Of a DNA stretch of 64,000 nt, positions 8,143 through 16,542 are shown in pieces; position 1 is the stretch's first letter, and each line of letters opens with the position of its first letter. The translations under genes and the position numbers were made by a program. The notes below the pieces were generated by a model. The model saw only the letters and a list, made by a program, of their open reading frames with translations. It was not told the DNA's origin and ran no database searches. This stretch comes from Clostridiales bacterium (lineage in GTDB: Bacteria; Bacillota; Clostridia; Caldicoprobacterales; UBA3941): assembly GCA_012735575.1 (NCBI GenBank), contig JAAYGY010000093.1, positions 1 to 64,000 of the forward strand, in the 5' to 3' direction.

Positions 8143-8934
8143 TTATTCATTTTTACTTTTTATAATTATTTTTACCTCATTGCTTCCTATATTTTCACCA
8201 ATATCTCTAACCTCACCCATTTTAGAAAGCTCCCTATATAATATACTTCTCTCTTCATCATCCCTTATATCAATAACAACAGAATCTCCATCATTTTCTA
8301 TCAGCTCTAATCCGTGGTTATTTGCCATTAGAATTAGGGTATGTGGAGTTATACATATATCCTGCACATATACCTCTACCAAATCTGACTGTATTGACAT
8401 TATACCCTCATCAATACCATCTGTATTCTCAGTTCTATCTGCATTTTCATCCAAGGCTGTTATTTCCCCAGAGTCATAATTGTCTTCCATAACCACCATA
8501 TCGGATGATCCCCGTTCCATGTCATCATGAGCAAACTCTTCAACTGCGCTATCGGTACTGGCCATATCCTCAGCCACCCCTTCAATAGGCAGCATCTCCT
8601 TATCTATTGTTCCTGTAAATCTTGTATCTTTTATGGCTTTGACAGACAGGAATATTACTATAATGCCTGCCATAGCACCTAACCATCTTAGCAAATAACC
8701 TGTATTGATTTTTTGTGATCTTTCCAGCTTTTTAATTAAGTTATTCCTAAATCCCCGGGGCAGGGGTTCCTCATCTATGCCTCTTATTAAAGATACCAGC
8801 TCCCTGGTTTCTTCATATTTCTCTTTGCACTGGGAACATTGATTTAGATGCAGTTCAAAATTCTTTTTATCCTGTTCATCTAAAAGTTGGTCTATATAAA
8901 GGCTAATATATTCATCAAAAACTTTGCAATCCAT
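8143..8934 (-). CDS. Transmembrane anti-sigma factor with zinc-finger (RsiW-like)
   Basis: The N-terminus has the zf-HC2 anti-sigma motif: Cys3, then HLNQCSQC with His29, Cys33 and Cys36. One membrane helix lies at about residues 80-100, and an acidic extracellular region of about 160 residues follows. It should hold the ECF sigma factor at the membrane until a signal leads to its cleavage. The start overlaps the sigma gene stop by one base (TAATG), so the two are translationally coupled. The long external part, with a short conserved-looking C-terminal domain (VYVQDICITPHTLI), probably senses the signal; what that is cannot be read from sequence. Confidence 0.88.
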   Translation of the reverse strand: MDCKVFDEYISLYIDQLLDEQDKKNFELHLNQCSQCKEKYEETRELVSLIRGIDEEPLPRGFRNNLIKKLERSQKINTGYLLRWLGAMAGIIVIFLSVKAIKDTRFTGTIDKEMLPIEGVAEDMASTDSAVEEFAHDDMERGSSDMVVMEDNYDSGEITALDENADRTENTDGIDEGIMSIQSDLVEVYVQDICITPHTLILMANNHGLELIENDGDSVVIDIRDDEERSILYRELSKMGEVRDIGENIGSNEVKIIIKSKNE

Positions 8935-9515
8935 TATTTCATCCTCCTCTCGCCATATTCTATTAGACGAGATTTTAGAGCCTTTCGCAGAAGAGCTCTA
9001 CCTCGATTTATATCGGATTTTACTGTTCCAATAGGAATATCAAGAATTTCGGCAATTTCTTTATAGGAATAGTTTTGGATATCCCTAAGGATTATGGCCG
9101 ATTTGTATCTAGGCTTTAAATCGGCAATGCACTCCTTTATAAGCCTGTATTTTTCGCTACTAATCACCTGTTCTTCAGGTAAAGGCTCCGGAGACGGGAT
9201 ATCTATCTCCTGCTGGTCATCATCTATTTTACTTAAGGAAAGGAGCTTAAGCCTTTTTTTACGATAATTATCAATACAGGTATTATAGGCAATACGATAT
9301 ATCCATGTAGAAAACTTGCTGTCTTTCCTAAAATTCTTCAGGTTTCTATATACTTTTAAAAATACCTCTTGGGCCAGATCTTCAGCATCGCTGTAGTTGT
9401 TGGTCATACGGAGACAATAATTATAGATCTTTTTATCAAAGAGCAATACCAGCTCCTCAAAAGCATCTAAATCCCCATCCATAGATTTTTCAACTAACTG
9501 GGATTCTATATTCAT
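8934..9515 (-). CDS. ECF-type RNA polymerase sigma factor (SigW-like)
   Basis: A sigma-70 family ECF factor of about 193 residues. Region 2 is seen as NNYSDAEDLAQEVFLKVYR with STWIYRIAYNTCIDNYRK. Region 4 is seen as YSYKEIAEILDIPIGTVKS, the HTH that reads the -35 element. The reading frame is open to 9539, but ATG 9515 has GGGGAGGG at the right distance and starts exactly at the family N-terminus (MNIESQLVEKS). It is paired with the downstream zinc-finger anti-sigma gene. It probably controls an envelope or oxidative stress response, and the operon of envelope genes starting at 9789 is a candidate neighbour, though no ECF promoter was identified there. Confidence 0.93.
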   Translation of the reverse strand: MNIESQLVEKSMDGDLDAFEELVLLFDKKIYNYCLRMTNNYSDAEDLAQEVFLKVYRNLKNFRKDSKFSTWIYRIAYNTCIDNYRKKRLKLLSLSKIDDDQQEIDIPSPEPLPEEQVISSEKYRLIKECIADLKPRYKSAIILRDIQNYSYKEIAEILDIPIGTVKSDINRGRALLRKALKSRLIEYGERRMK

Positions 9516-9591
9516 ATAACCCTCCCCTATCATCAGCAAATATCAAAACGTACAATGTAATTATTATTTTTTCGTACCCTGTAGTTCATTT

Positions 9592-9600
9592 ATTATAACA
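9592..9600 (-). promoter_or_regulatory. Extended -10 promoter candidate for the sigma/anti-sigma operon
   Basis: The minus strand reads TGTTATAAT (9600-9592), an extended -10 element about 80 bases before the sigma factor start. No good -35 element is present at 17 bases, which is tolerated by extended -10 promoters. A TGAAAC/CGTA autoregulatory promoter of SigW type was looked for and not found. Confidence 0.35.
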
Positions 9601-9788
9601 CAAACACCTGTCCCTTGGTATTATGACGAAAAAACTTCGGATTTTCTTAACAAAATGTAAATAAAAAGTTAGAAATATCTGTTAAGAGTTTTTTAATATA
9701 CAAACTTCTTTGCCTTCTGATATAATATAATCTAGCACAAAAGGCTTCTGGTAAGCCTCTTGGAACTATATGCAAAAGGAGTTTACTA

Positions 9789-10982
9789 ATGCCCGAGATT
9801 GATATAAAAAAATGTGATATCTTAATATTATCCGCTGATTTTGGTACCGGCCATCATCAGGTCTCTGTAGCAATAAAAAAGGTTGTCAGCCAGATGCAGC
9901 CCTCTTTAAAAGTGGGTATATACAACTATTTTGAGTGCATATATCCCCTTCTTAATAAAACTATAAAATTTGGTTATGCTCAAATGCTCAAATACTTTTC
10001 CTTTGGCTACGACTGGTTCTATAAGACTACCAGGGACATAAAACCGGATTCCAAGTGGCAGCGAATTCTGAATAAAATGGGCAAGAGCAAACTCCTGGAT
10101 CTAATACAGCAGTGCTCTCCAAAATTGATTGTATGTACCTTCCCCACTCCTGCTGGTGTTGTTTCTCAGCTAAAAGAGGAAGGAAAAATAGATATACCCC
10201 TGGCGGTAGTCATCACCGATGTTGCTGTCCACAGCCAATGGATACATCCCAAGGTAGATGCCTATATGGTTGCAGCTGATATTGTTGCTTCTCGCCTGAC
10301 AGATCGGGGCATACCAAAAGAAAAGATACATGTTACTGGTATACCCATCAGGCCACAGTTTGAGTCTCCATCAGTGGATCCTGGCCTGTGGATGAAACTT
10401 AATCTAAACCCGGATATATTTACCCTTATAATTATGGGTGGAGGCCAGGGTTTTATGCCCGGCATAGAAAAAATATGCCAAAGACTGTCAGACCTTTCCC
10501 TGCCCATGCAGGTTATTGCTTTAACAGGGTCTAATAAAGAGCTGGCACAAAACCTTGAGGCTATGGCCCAGACTTCTAATATACCAATTAAAGTGTTGGG
10601 CTATATAGAAAATATTGCCCCCCTTATGAAGGCCTCCCATCTGCTCTTATCCAAAGCTGGTGGAATAACGGTCTTTGAAGCCTTGGCTGTTAGGCTGCCT
10701 ATTTTGTTATATAAGCCTCTGCCTGGTCATGAACAGTGCAATGTTAATTTTCTTCTTGAAAATAAGGCTGCTATGCTTGCAAAAAACCAGAACCAGGCTG
10801 TAGAGCTTATAAAAAAGGCCATTGAAAACCCCACTATACTTGAAGGTATTTCACGGGCTATGACACCTTTGTCAAAACCCTTTTCAGCCAGGGATACAGT
10901 AGATATTCTATTAAATATGATTAATATAAAGAATAAATCCATCAATATTATTGATAGAGATAACAGTAAACTTTTTGCATAA
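9789..10982 (+). CDS. MGDG synthase-type glycosyltransferase (diacylglycerol glycosyltransferase-like)
   Basis: A 397-residue GT28/GT-B enzyme. The N-terminal signature ILSADFGTGHHQVSVAI is that of MGDG_synth proteins, and the C-terminal donor-binding half shows IIMGGGQGFMPGIEKIC and KAGGITVFEALAVRLP. Relatives such as UgtP add glucose or galactose to diacylglycerol to make glycolipid anchors; others in the family have unknown acceptors. It lies at the head of a plus-strand cluster with a polysaccharide deacetylase and a YkoP-like protein, an arrangement similar to the ykoN-ykoP region of Bacillus, so an envelope glycolipid role is likely. AAAAGGAG precedes the ATG. Confidence 0.88.
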   Translation: MPEIDIKKCDILILSADFGTGHHQVSVAIKKVVSQMQPSLKVGIYNYFECIYPLLNKTIKFGYAQMLKYFSFGYDWFYKTTRDIKPDSKWQRILNKMGKSKLLDLIQQCSPKLIVCTFPTPAGVVSQLKEEGKIDIPLAVVITDVAVHSQWIHPKVDAYMVAADIVASRLTDRGIPKEKIHVTGIPIRPQFESPSVDPGLWMKLNLNPDIFTLIIMGGGQGFMPGIEKICQRLSDLSLPMQVIALTGSNKELAQNLEAMAQTSNIPIKVLGYIENIAPLMKASHLLLSKAGGITVFEALAVRLPILLYKPLPGHEQCNVNFLLENKAAMLAKNQNQAVELIKKAIENPTILEGISRAMTPLSKPFSARDTVDILLNMINIKNKSINIIDRDNSKLFA

Positions 10983-11102
10983 TCATGGCTATTGATGATT
11001 GACTTATCCATAGCCCATTATGTTCAAATGGAGATAACTTGTGCCTAAAGTAATAGACAAGCTATCTTTTTCTATAAGAACTGGAGAATTGGATGTGAAA
11101 AA

Positions 11103-11822
11103 ATGTGGTGGTCTATACTTCTTGCAATACTTATTATTTTTCTATTATACTGCCTTTTGCCCAGCTACTGGGCACGTAATCGCTCAAAGAAAGTCCTTAG
11201 AAAGGGGCAGACACAAAAAAAGCAAATTGCTCTAACCTTTGATGATGGTCCTAACCCAAACTATACTCCACGGCTGTTGGACATATTAAAAGAACATCAG
11301 GTGACTGCTACCTTTTTTACTATGGGAAAGCAGGCGAAGCTTTACCCAGATATAATAAAGCGAATGGATGCAGAGGGACATGCATTGGGTATCCACTCCT
11401 ACTCCCACCGACATGCCTGGCTGATGTCTCCTACCAGGACTATAAGGGATATGATCCAAACTTATAATATACTAGAGCATATACTGGGAAATCCTCCTAA
11501 GTGGTACCGCCCCCCCTGGGGCACCTTTAACCTCATTAGCATCTTTGCCGCCGAAAGGCTGGATCTAAAAACTGCCTACTGGTCCATTGAAGCACAGGAC
11601 TGGGATAAAAACACCACTGTAGAACACATATATAATACAGTAATAAAAAAAGTTCATCCAGGAGCCATTATCGTACTCCATGACAATCAAGGAGCACCAG
11701 GGGCGCCTGAAAGAACTTTAAAAGCACTGCCTACTATTATAAAAAGTCTTAAAGGGCAAGGCTATGAGTTTGTTAGCCTGGATAGGATGAAAGGAGAATA
11801 CTATGCTAAAGCTAATAATTAG
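11103..11822 (+). CDS. Membrane-anchored polysaccharide deacetylase (CE4, NodB domain)
   Basis: A 239-residue enzyme with an N-terminal membrane helix (residues 2-20) and a NodB-type deacetylase domain that should face the cell surface. TFDDGPN holds the catalytic and metal-binding Asp47/Asp48. HSYSH gives His98 and His102. RPPWG and VLHDN complete the family motifs. It removes N- or O-acetyl groups from envelope polysaccharide. The start region is odd: the best Shine-Dalgarno (GGAG 11083) is 16 bases away, and a short leader frame beginning at GTG 11041 with its own GGAG overlaps the 5' end, so translation may be coupled to a leader. The 3' end overlaps the YkoP-like gene by 20 bases. Confidence 0.9.
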   Translation: MWWSILLAILIIFLLYCLLPSYWARNRSKKVLRKGQTQKKQIALTFDDGPNPNYTPRLLDILKEHQVTATFFTMGKQAKLYPDIIKRMDAEGHALGIHSYSHRHAWLMSPTRTIRDMIQTYNILEHILGNPPKWYRPPWGTFNLISIFAAERLDLKTAYWSIEAQDWDKNTTVEHIYNTVIKKVHPGAIIVLHDNQGAPGAPERTLKALPTIIKSLKGQGYEFVSLDRMKGEYYAKANN

Positions 11823-12366
11823 ACCAGTTATAATCCTGTGGGAAAAAATCTTTGAACAGATAGCAAATATAAAGACAGTGGAAAACTCCCCTTATGATCT
11901 GCTGAGGATGACTGTCCATCCTTATACTGGCCAGCCTACTACCCTGGCTGATGGTACCCAATTAAACAGGGGGGATTATGTTATAGAATTACATATATCT
12001 AACCTGACACTGGCTAAGGGCAAAGTGGGGGATGTCAAGGTGGCTGGTAATATCCGCCTTCTGCCCCTCTTTCGCGAGGAAATGCACAACTTAGCCCAGC
12101 TAGCAAGCCAGGGCAAGCTGGACCCAAGGGCTAAAGTTATATGGGGCGTTACCATGATGGGACCTGGCCTGAAAAGGCTGGGATTTGAACTAAAGCCTAT
12201 GGAAGACTTACCTAACGCAGGATTTTTAGTTTTATGGATGAACTTTCTAAAATGGGTCTTCTCCCCATCCCGATCAAAAGCATCCCCCAAGCACAGATCA
12301 AAGCAAAAAGGCTGTCAATATTTTATGTCTGTAGACCAGCTTATTAAACGCTATGGCAAGGTGTAG
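11803..12366 (+). CDS. YkoP-like protein
   Basis: A 187-residue protein resembling Bacillus YkoP. The region HPYTGQPTTLADGTQLNRGDYVIELHI, then a helical block with LFREEMHNLAQLA and GVTMMGPGLKRLGF, is typical of proteins found fused to or beside polysaccharide deacetylases. Function is unknown. The start has AGGATGAAAGGAG upstream and lies inside the deacetylase gene (20-base overlap), so the two are coupled. A basic segment near residues 150-165 is followed by MSVDQLIKRYG at the end. It is the last gene of the cluster; the opposing gene ends 10 bases away. Confidence 0.75.
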   Translation: MLKLIIRPVIILWEKIFEQIANIKTVENSPYDLLRMTVHPYTGQPTTLADGTQLNRGDYVIELHISNLTLAKGKVGDVKVAGNIRLLPLFREEMHNLAQLASQGKLDPRAKVIWGVTMMGPGLKRLGFELKPMEDLPNAGFLVLWMNFLKWVFSPSRSKASPKHRSKQKGCQYFMSVDQLIKRYGKV

Positions 12367-12376
12367 CAAATAACTT

Positions 12377-14308
12377 CTATTGTTGTCCCTTTCTGTTGGC
12401 TGTATTTTTCCTCCTGGTTTTTACCCTTTTTGTTCCCTTAGGCTCTTTCTTGCCGCCCTTTCTTAAATCGCGGATCAGATACACCATTCCCCCGGCAGTA
12501 GCAATAGCTAAGGCTATAATAACTCCAAGCAGTTTCTTAAGGAAACTAAGCTTAGGATTCTCAGCTTTCTCCTCTTCAGGAATATCCTCACCAATTTTTA
12601 TTTCATAAGGCTCACTGGTAAACTCTACTTCCTGACCGTCATAGGTGATTCCCTTGGCTGTAACGGTAAAGGAGGTATCCTCTTCTATACTAAGTCCTGG
12701 AAGGGTAAGGGTCTCCTGATCGCCGGGCTCTAATGTCAGAATACTACCTATATAAAGTGTTCTTTCATTTAAAATCAGCTCGATATTATCAATTTTTATA
12801 TCCCCTTCATTTATAACGGTGCATACCAAATCTACAGTTCCCGGTTCAGACAATGTTTCAGGCTCTGAGGTTAGCCTAAGAGTAAGCAGGGGATGAGATT
12901 CAATAGCATTGATAAGTATCTCTATAAAATCACCATGAAACTCATAAGCATTGCCAGTTACCTTGTCTTTGGCATATACTCTGGGATGACTGCTGGTGTC
13001 CTGTTCAATAATTTGCTCGGTAGAAAAGGTTTCCTCTTGGCCGGGCTGTAATTCACTAAACCTTGCAACTTCACCAAATTCCGGCTCCTCAACCACTATG
13101 TCAACCATAGTAGTTTCTCCTGTGTTTTTTAAGCTGTATTCTATTGTAACTACATCTCCTACCGCTATATCTTCAGCAGTTACCCTGTTGGTTATCTGAA
13201 GCTCTGCTGCTATTCCGGAAAAGTTTACAGAGTAGGTATCCTGCACATTTCTACCCGTGCCTTCTTCTACGGCAGTTGCCTTAAAGGTATAGTCTACCCC
13301 AGGCTCTACCCTGGCAGTATAGATAACAGTTGCCTCTTTGCCAGGAGCCAGTATATCTTTGAACAGCACTTCTTTACCTGACCAGTCTACCAGTTTTACA
13401 TTGTTTAGGGCTCTATTGCCCTTGTTTTCAACGCTTAGGCTAAAATCCACCGGCTCATTTGGAGCAACTTTGGACTTATTAACCCGCCCTGATATTACCA
13501 AGGGCTTTTCCACCGGTTTTTCTTCTACCTCTACTTCCACAGTAGCACTTTCTACTGTTCTGGTAATCTTATCATTAATACCCATTGGATCATCAAAAGA
13601 CAGGATAGGATGGCTTTTAGTGGTTTTGTCTAGCTTAAATGTTTGGGATACAACTGCCTTTGTACCCGGTTCCAAAACCGGTACAACACCCAGCTCGCCA
13701 AGAACGCTGTCCTGCACTAAAATATTTTCTATAGGTACAGTTGCTGCAGACTGTAGCTCGGCTGTATAGGTGACTTCCTCCCCGACAGGTATTGGCCCTT
13801 TTGTGCTGGTTGAATAGGTAACATCTATGTCAGTAGATAGAATAGATATCTCCCTCTTACCACTTTTTAATGGTACAGCATGACTGCCACCCTCTTCTAT
13901 ATATTCAATAGTGTATTCCAGGGTGTAGGAGGAAACATCTTTTTTACTTTTAAACTTTTCCCCTTTAAAATGCCTGCTTTCTCCAGGAGCAATCGGATAT
14001 TCTAATTCAGGAATAATCCTCTTTCCACCAACAGCTACTTCTTCCCCGAGAAGGGTCTCTTTTATTATAACCTGAGATATATTTACATCGCTTCCATTAT
14101 TTATGGTGTAGTTGATCATAAAATCGGACTGGGGGGCAACATAGTCTCTGCCATCTATTATTACTACCCGGTCTCCCACCAACTGCTCTGTAGATGTAAC
14201 CTCTCCCTGGGCTATGGATGGACTATCCACATAGCCAGGAAAAATAATAGATAGTATTAGTAACAAAAAAATAAATATCTTTATGGCCTTAGAAAACTTT
14301 ATTTTCAT
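12377..14308 (-). CDS. Secreted, membrane-anchored protein with CARDB/DUF11-like Ig repeats
   Basis: A 643-residue surface protein. It has an N-terminal signal peptide (residues 1-34, strongly hydrophobic after KIKFSKAIK). At least five Ig-like beta-sandwich repeats of roughly 100 residues follow, with recurring phrases such as NKGNRALNNVKLVD, NTGETTMVDIVVEEP and NEGDIKIDNIELIL, each ending in L-x-PG-x-E/T. A membrane helix lies near residues 588-610, and a very basic tail stays in the cytoplasm. The repeats resemble CARDB or DUF11 adhesion-type domains, so a structural or binding role at the envelope is likely. No enzyme domain is visible. Confidence 0.8.
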   Translation of the reverse strand: MKIKFSKAIKIFIFLLLILSIIFPGYVDSPSIAQGEVTSTEQLVGDRVVIIDGRDYVAPQSDFMINYTINNGSDVNISQVIIKETLLGEEVAVGGKRIIPELEYPIAPGESRHFKGEKFKSKKDVSSYTLEYTIEYIEEGGSHAVPLKSGKREISILSTDIDVTYSTSTKGPIPVGEEVTYTAELQSAATVPIENILVQDSVLGELGVVPVLEPGTKAVVSQTFKLDKTTKSHPILSFDDPMGINDKITRTVESATVEVEVEEKPVEKPLVISGRVNKSKVAPNEPVDFSLSVENKGNRALNNVKLVDWSGKEVLFKDILAPGKEATVIYTARVEPGVDYTFKATAVEEGTGRNVQDTYSVNFSGIAAELQITNRVTAEDIAVGDVVTIEYSLKNTGETTMVDIVVEEPEFGEVARFSELQPGQEETFSTEQIIEQDTSSHPRVYAKDKVTGNAYEFHGDFIEILINAIESHPLLTLRLTSEPETLSEPGTVDLVCTVINEGDIKIDNIELILNERTLYIGSILTLEPGDQETLTLPGLSIEEDTSFTVTAKGITYDGQEVEFTSEPYEIKIGEDIPEEEKAENPKLSFLKKLLGVIIALAIATAGGMVYLIRDLRKGGKKEPKGTKRVKTRRKNTANRKGQQ

Positions 14309-14482
14309 TTTCTTTCATCCCTTCAAAAAATTTAACCAATTAACAGTTTCCTTATATTTATCCATTGCCTATGTACAGTTCAAAAATTAGAAAATCATTA
14401 CATATATATCCTATTATAGCACCTTTAATTCAATTACAGAAGTTTATTAGGCATTTAATGTTAATTTATACCGAAGGGATAA

Positions 14483-15172
14483 TCAGTCTAATATAAAATC
14501 CAGCCTTTTTCCTATAGAAATTTCGTCTTCCTTAACAATGCTGTCATATACTAATATCTTAACGCCACTTTTAAAAGCCAATCTTAAAGCATGGCCAAAC
14601 TCTGGATCTGTGGCATCATTAGGGGTAAAGAATTTCATCCCCTCCATTTGAACCAGGAAGAATATAAAGCTTTGATACCCCTGATTTTTAGCTTCTATTA
14701 GCTCATAAATATGTTTTGCCCCTCTCTTGGTAGGGGCATCAGGAAACTTACATATTCCGTCATGTTCCAGTGTAACACCTTTAACTTCCATATAGCCTTT
14801 TTCATGGTTCTTTTCAAAATAGATATCAAACCGGGAGCCTCCAAAGGTGGCCTCCCGTCTGATATGGGTGATATTTTGTATCTCTTTTATCTTATTATTG
14901 ACCAAGGCATCATATACCACTGCATTGGGCACTTGTGAATCCGTGTTTATAAGAAGGTCGCCTTTATATCCACCGGTAATGGAATATTTGGTCTTTCTAT
15001 TGGGGTTTGTTCCCTCTTCCAGTATTACAGTAGTACCTTCAGTAAAAATTTCTTTACATCGGCCAGTATTCTTTACATGAACCACTTCTCTTTTTCCATC
15101 TATCTCCACATTTGCAATAAACCTATTGGGTCTATTTATAAATCTAGCATGTTTTATCCTATCATACTTCAT
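14483..15172 (-). CDS. sfsA: DNA/RNA nuclease SfsA
   Basis: A 229-residue SfsA protein of normal length. The N-terminal OB-like part (RFIANVEIDGKREVVHVKNTGRCKEI) is followed by the PD-(D/E)XK-like nuclease core with RFDIYFEKNHEKGYMEVKGVTLE and FPDAPTKRGAKHIYEL, both characteristic. SfsA was first described as a sugar fermentation stimulation protein, and later work treats it as a nuclease; its role here is not otherwise indicated. It is a single gene on the minus strand, separated from its neighbour by copy B of the dispersed repeat. Confidence 0.93.
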   Translation of the reverse strand: MKYDRIKHARFINRPNRFIANVEIDGKREVVHVKNTGRCKEIFTEGTTVILEEGTNPNRKTKYSITGGYKGDLLINTDSQVPNAVVYDALVNNKIKEIQNITHIRREATFGGSRFDIYFEKNHEKGYMEVKGVTLEHDGICKFPDAPTKRGAKHIYELIEAKNQGYQSFIFFLVQMEGMKFFTPNDATDPEFGHALRLAFKSGVKILVYDSIVKEDEISIGKRLDFILD

Positions 15173-15205
15173 TGTTTATACTCCATCAAATTATAAATAC
15201 TAAAT

Positions 15206-15308
15206 TAACCTGTTGCGCCAATTCACCGCATATGAATTATAATGGCTGCCAAACATTCACTTATCAACAACCATTATATAGTGATCTGACAGTCGAACCA
15301 GCACAATA
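15206..15308. repeat. Dispersed intergenic repeat with inverted ends, copy B
   Basis: This copy is in the opposite orientation to copy A at 5275-5380 and aligns with its reverse complement over about 103 bases. The right end GAACCAGCACAATA (15295-15308) is well kept. The left end TGTTGCGCCAATTC (15211-15224) has drifted, mostly by transitions. The central shared blocks are CATATGA, ACTTAT, CCAT and ATATAGTGATC. It fills the gap between sfsA and the DUF362 gene. Confidence 0.7.
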
Positions 15309-15314
15309 GATTAG

Positions 15315-16334
15315 CTATATTTCAATCAGCTCATACTCCATTTTTCCCAGGCCAATCTTCTCTGCATGTCTAAGGACATCTCTGCCTTTGTCAAAAAGTT
15401 TTTGGCCGCTGTTTTGTTGTACCAGGTCCAGGCATGCCGTATCCAGGGCAACAGGATCCTTTGCTGCAAGAACACCAATATTGTCGGCAATTGGTTTCAT
15501 AGGTTTTCCAGCACAGTCACATGCTTCAGTAATATTATGAACAAAAGCAATATATATAATATCTTTACCTCTGGAAGCGCCATAGGCATACTCTGCCAGT
15601 TTTTCGCGGAAATTTGAACCACCCCAAACATTTCTAATTGCACCTTTAGGACAAATAGCTATACAGCCAGCACAGCCGCTACACTTTTCCTCATCAATCA
15701 CTGCAACATCTGAAATGGTAATAGCATCAAAATCACATTTTTCAGCGCAAATACCACATGCTATGCACTTTTGTGACTCTATTACAGGGGATATTCCAGA
15801 ATGCTGATCCAGCTTTCCTCCCCTGGCAGCAAACCCCATACCAAGCTGCTTTATAGCACCACCAAAACCCGCTTCCACATGACCTTTAAAATGGCTCATA
15901 ACTATGTATTGTTTAAACCTACTGTATTCTTTTCCTATTTTACATTTCTTAATATAATCCTTATTTATTTCAATCTCGTCATATTCCGTACCAATATCCC
16001 CATCTGCTATTATAATGGGAATCTGGGTAAAGCCGTGGGCTTTTGCTGTTTCAATATGAATATCCTTTCTGGTTCTAGATCCTCTGTAAAGCACGTTGGT
16101 TTCAATATAATAAGGGGAAACTCCCATTTCTTTGAGATAGTTAATAACTTCATCATAGCATTGAGCAGGGATAAAGGTCTTATTGCCCTTTTCACCAAAA
16201 TGGACCTTTATGGGTACTTCTTTTTCAAACTTGTGTCCAGTATCTGAAACTATATTTTTTAGTAATCGAAGGGCATCCTTCCCAAGCTGCTTATAATCGG
16301 ATTCAGGATTTCTAATAAAATACACTTTATCCAT
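15315..16334 (-). CDS. DUF362 protein with two 4Fe-4S ferredoxin clusters
   Basis: A 339-residue protein made of a DUF362 domain that wraps a bacterial-type 2[4Fe-4S] ferredoxin insert. The cysteine motifs CIACGICAEKCDFDAI and CSGCAGCIAICPKGAI lie near residues 190-230. Conserved DUF362 parts include VHFGEKGNKTFIP and MSHFKGHVEAGFGGAIKQLGMG. Members are common in anaerobes and probably pass electrons, but substrate and partner are unknown. ATG with AGGAGAG upstream. It is divergent from the glutamate synthase-like flavoprotein at 16543. Confidence 0.9.
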   Translation of the reverse strand: MDKVYFIRNPESDYKQLGKDALRLLKNIVSDTGHKFEKEVPIKVHFGEKGNKTFIPAQCYDEVINYLKEMGVSPYYIETNVLYRGSRTRKDIHIETAKAHGFTQIPIIIADGDIGTEYDEIEINKDYIKKCKIGKEYSRFKQYIVMSHFKGHVEAGFGGAIKQLGMGFAARGGKLDQHSGISPVIESQKCIACGICAEKCDFDAITISDVAVIDEEKCSGCAGCIAICPKGAIRNVWGGSNFREKLAEYAYGASRGKDIIYIAFVHNITEACDCAGKPMKPIADNIGVLAAKDPVALDTACLDLVQQNSGQKLFDKGRDVLRHAEKIGLGKMEYELIEI

Positions 16335-16491
16335 GCTAACACTCTCCTTTTTTTATTCCTTATTGGCTTGGATTATATTAATTCTATAAGGCCAGGTGAA
16401 TGATAAATACTTCTCTTCACATACTATACCTTAGAATGAAAATAATGCAAAATGGATATTATGTCCAACAGTTATTATAGCATATTAATAA

Positions 16492-16511
16492 GTTCATAGA
16501 AACATATGAAC
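16492..16511 (+). promoter_or_regulatory. Inverted repeat upstream of the glutamate synthase-like gene
   Basis: GTTCATAGAAACATATGAAC is a perfect 7-bp inverted repeat with a 6-base spacer, 31 bases before the TTG start. It fits an operator site better than a terminator, because the stem is short and AT rich. The regulator is unknown. Confidence 0.35.
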
Positions 16512-16542
16512 CTATATAATTCATAAAGGAAGGGGAAAGGGC

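Noticed and set aside
11041-11235. 64-codon frame before the polysaccharide deacetylase as a gene of its own
   Set aside because: Its second half is the deacetylase coding sequence in another frame. It is kept only as a possible leader in the findings.
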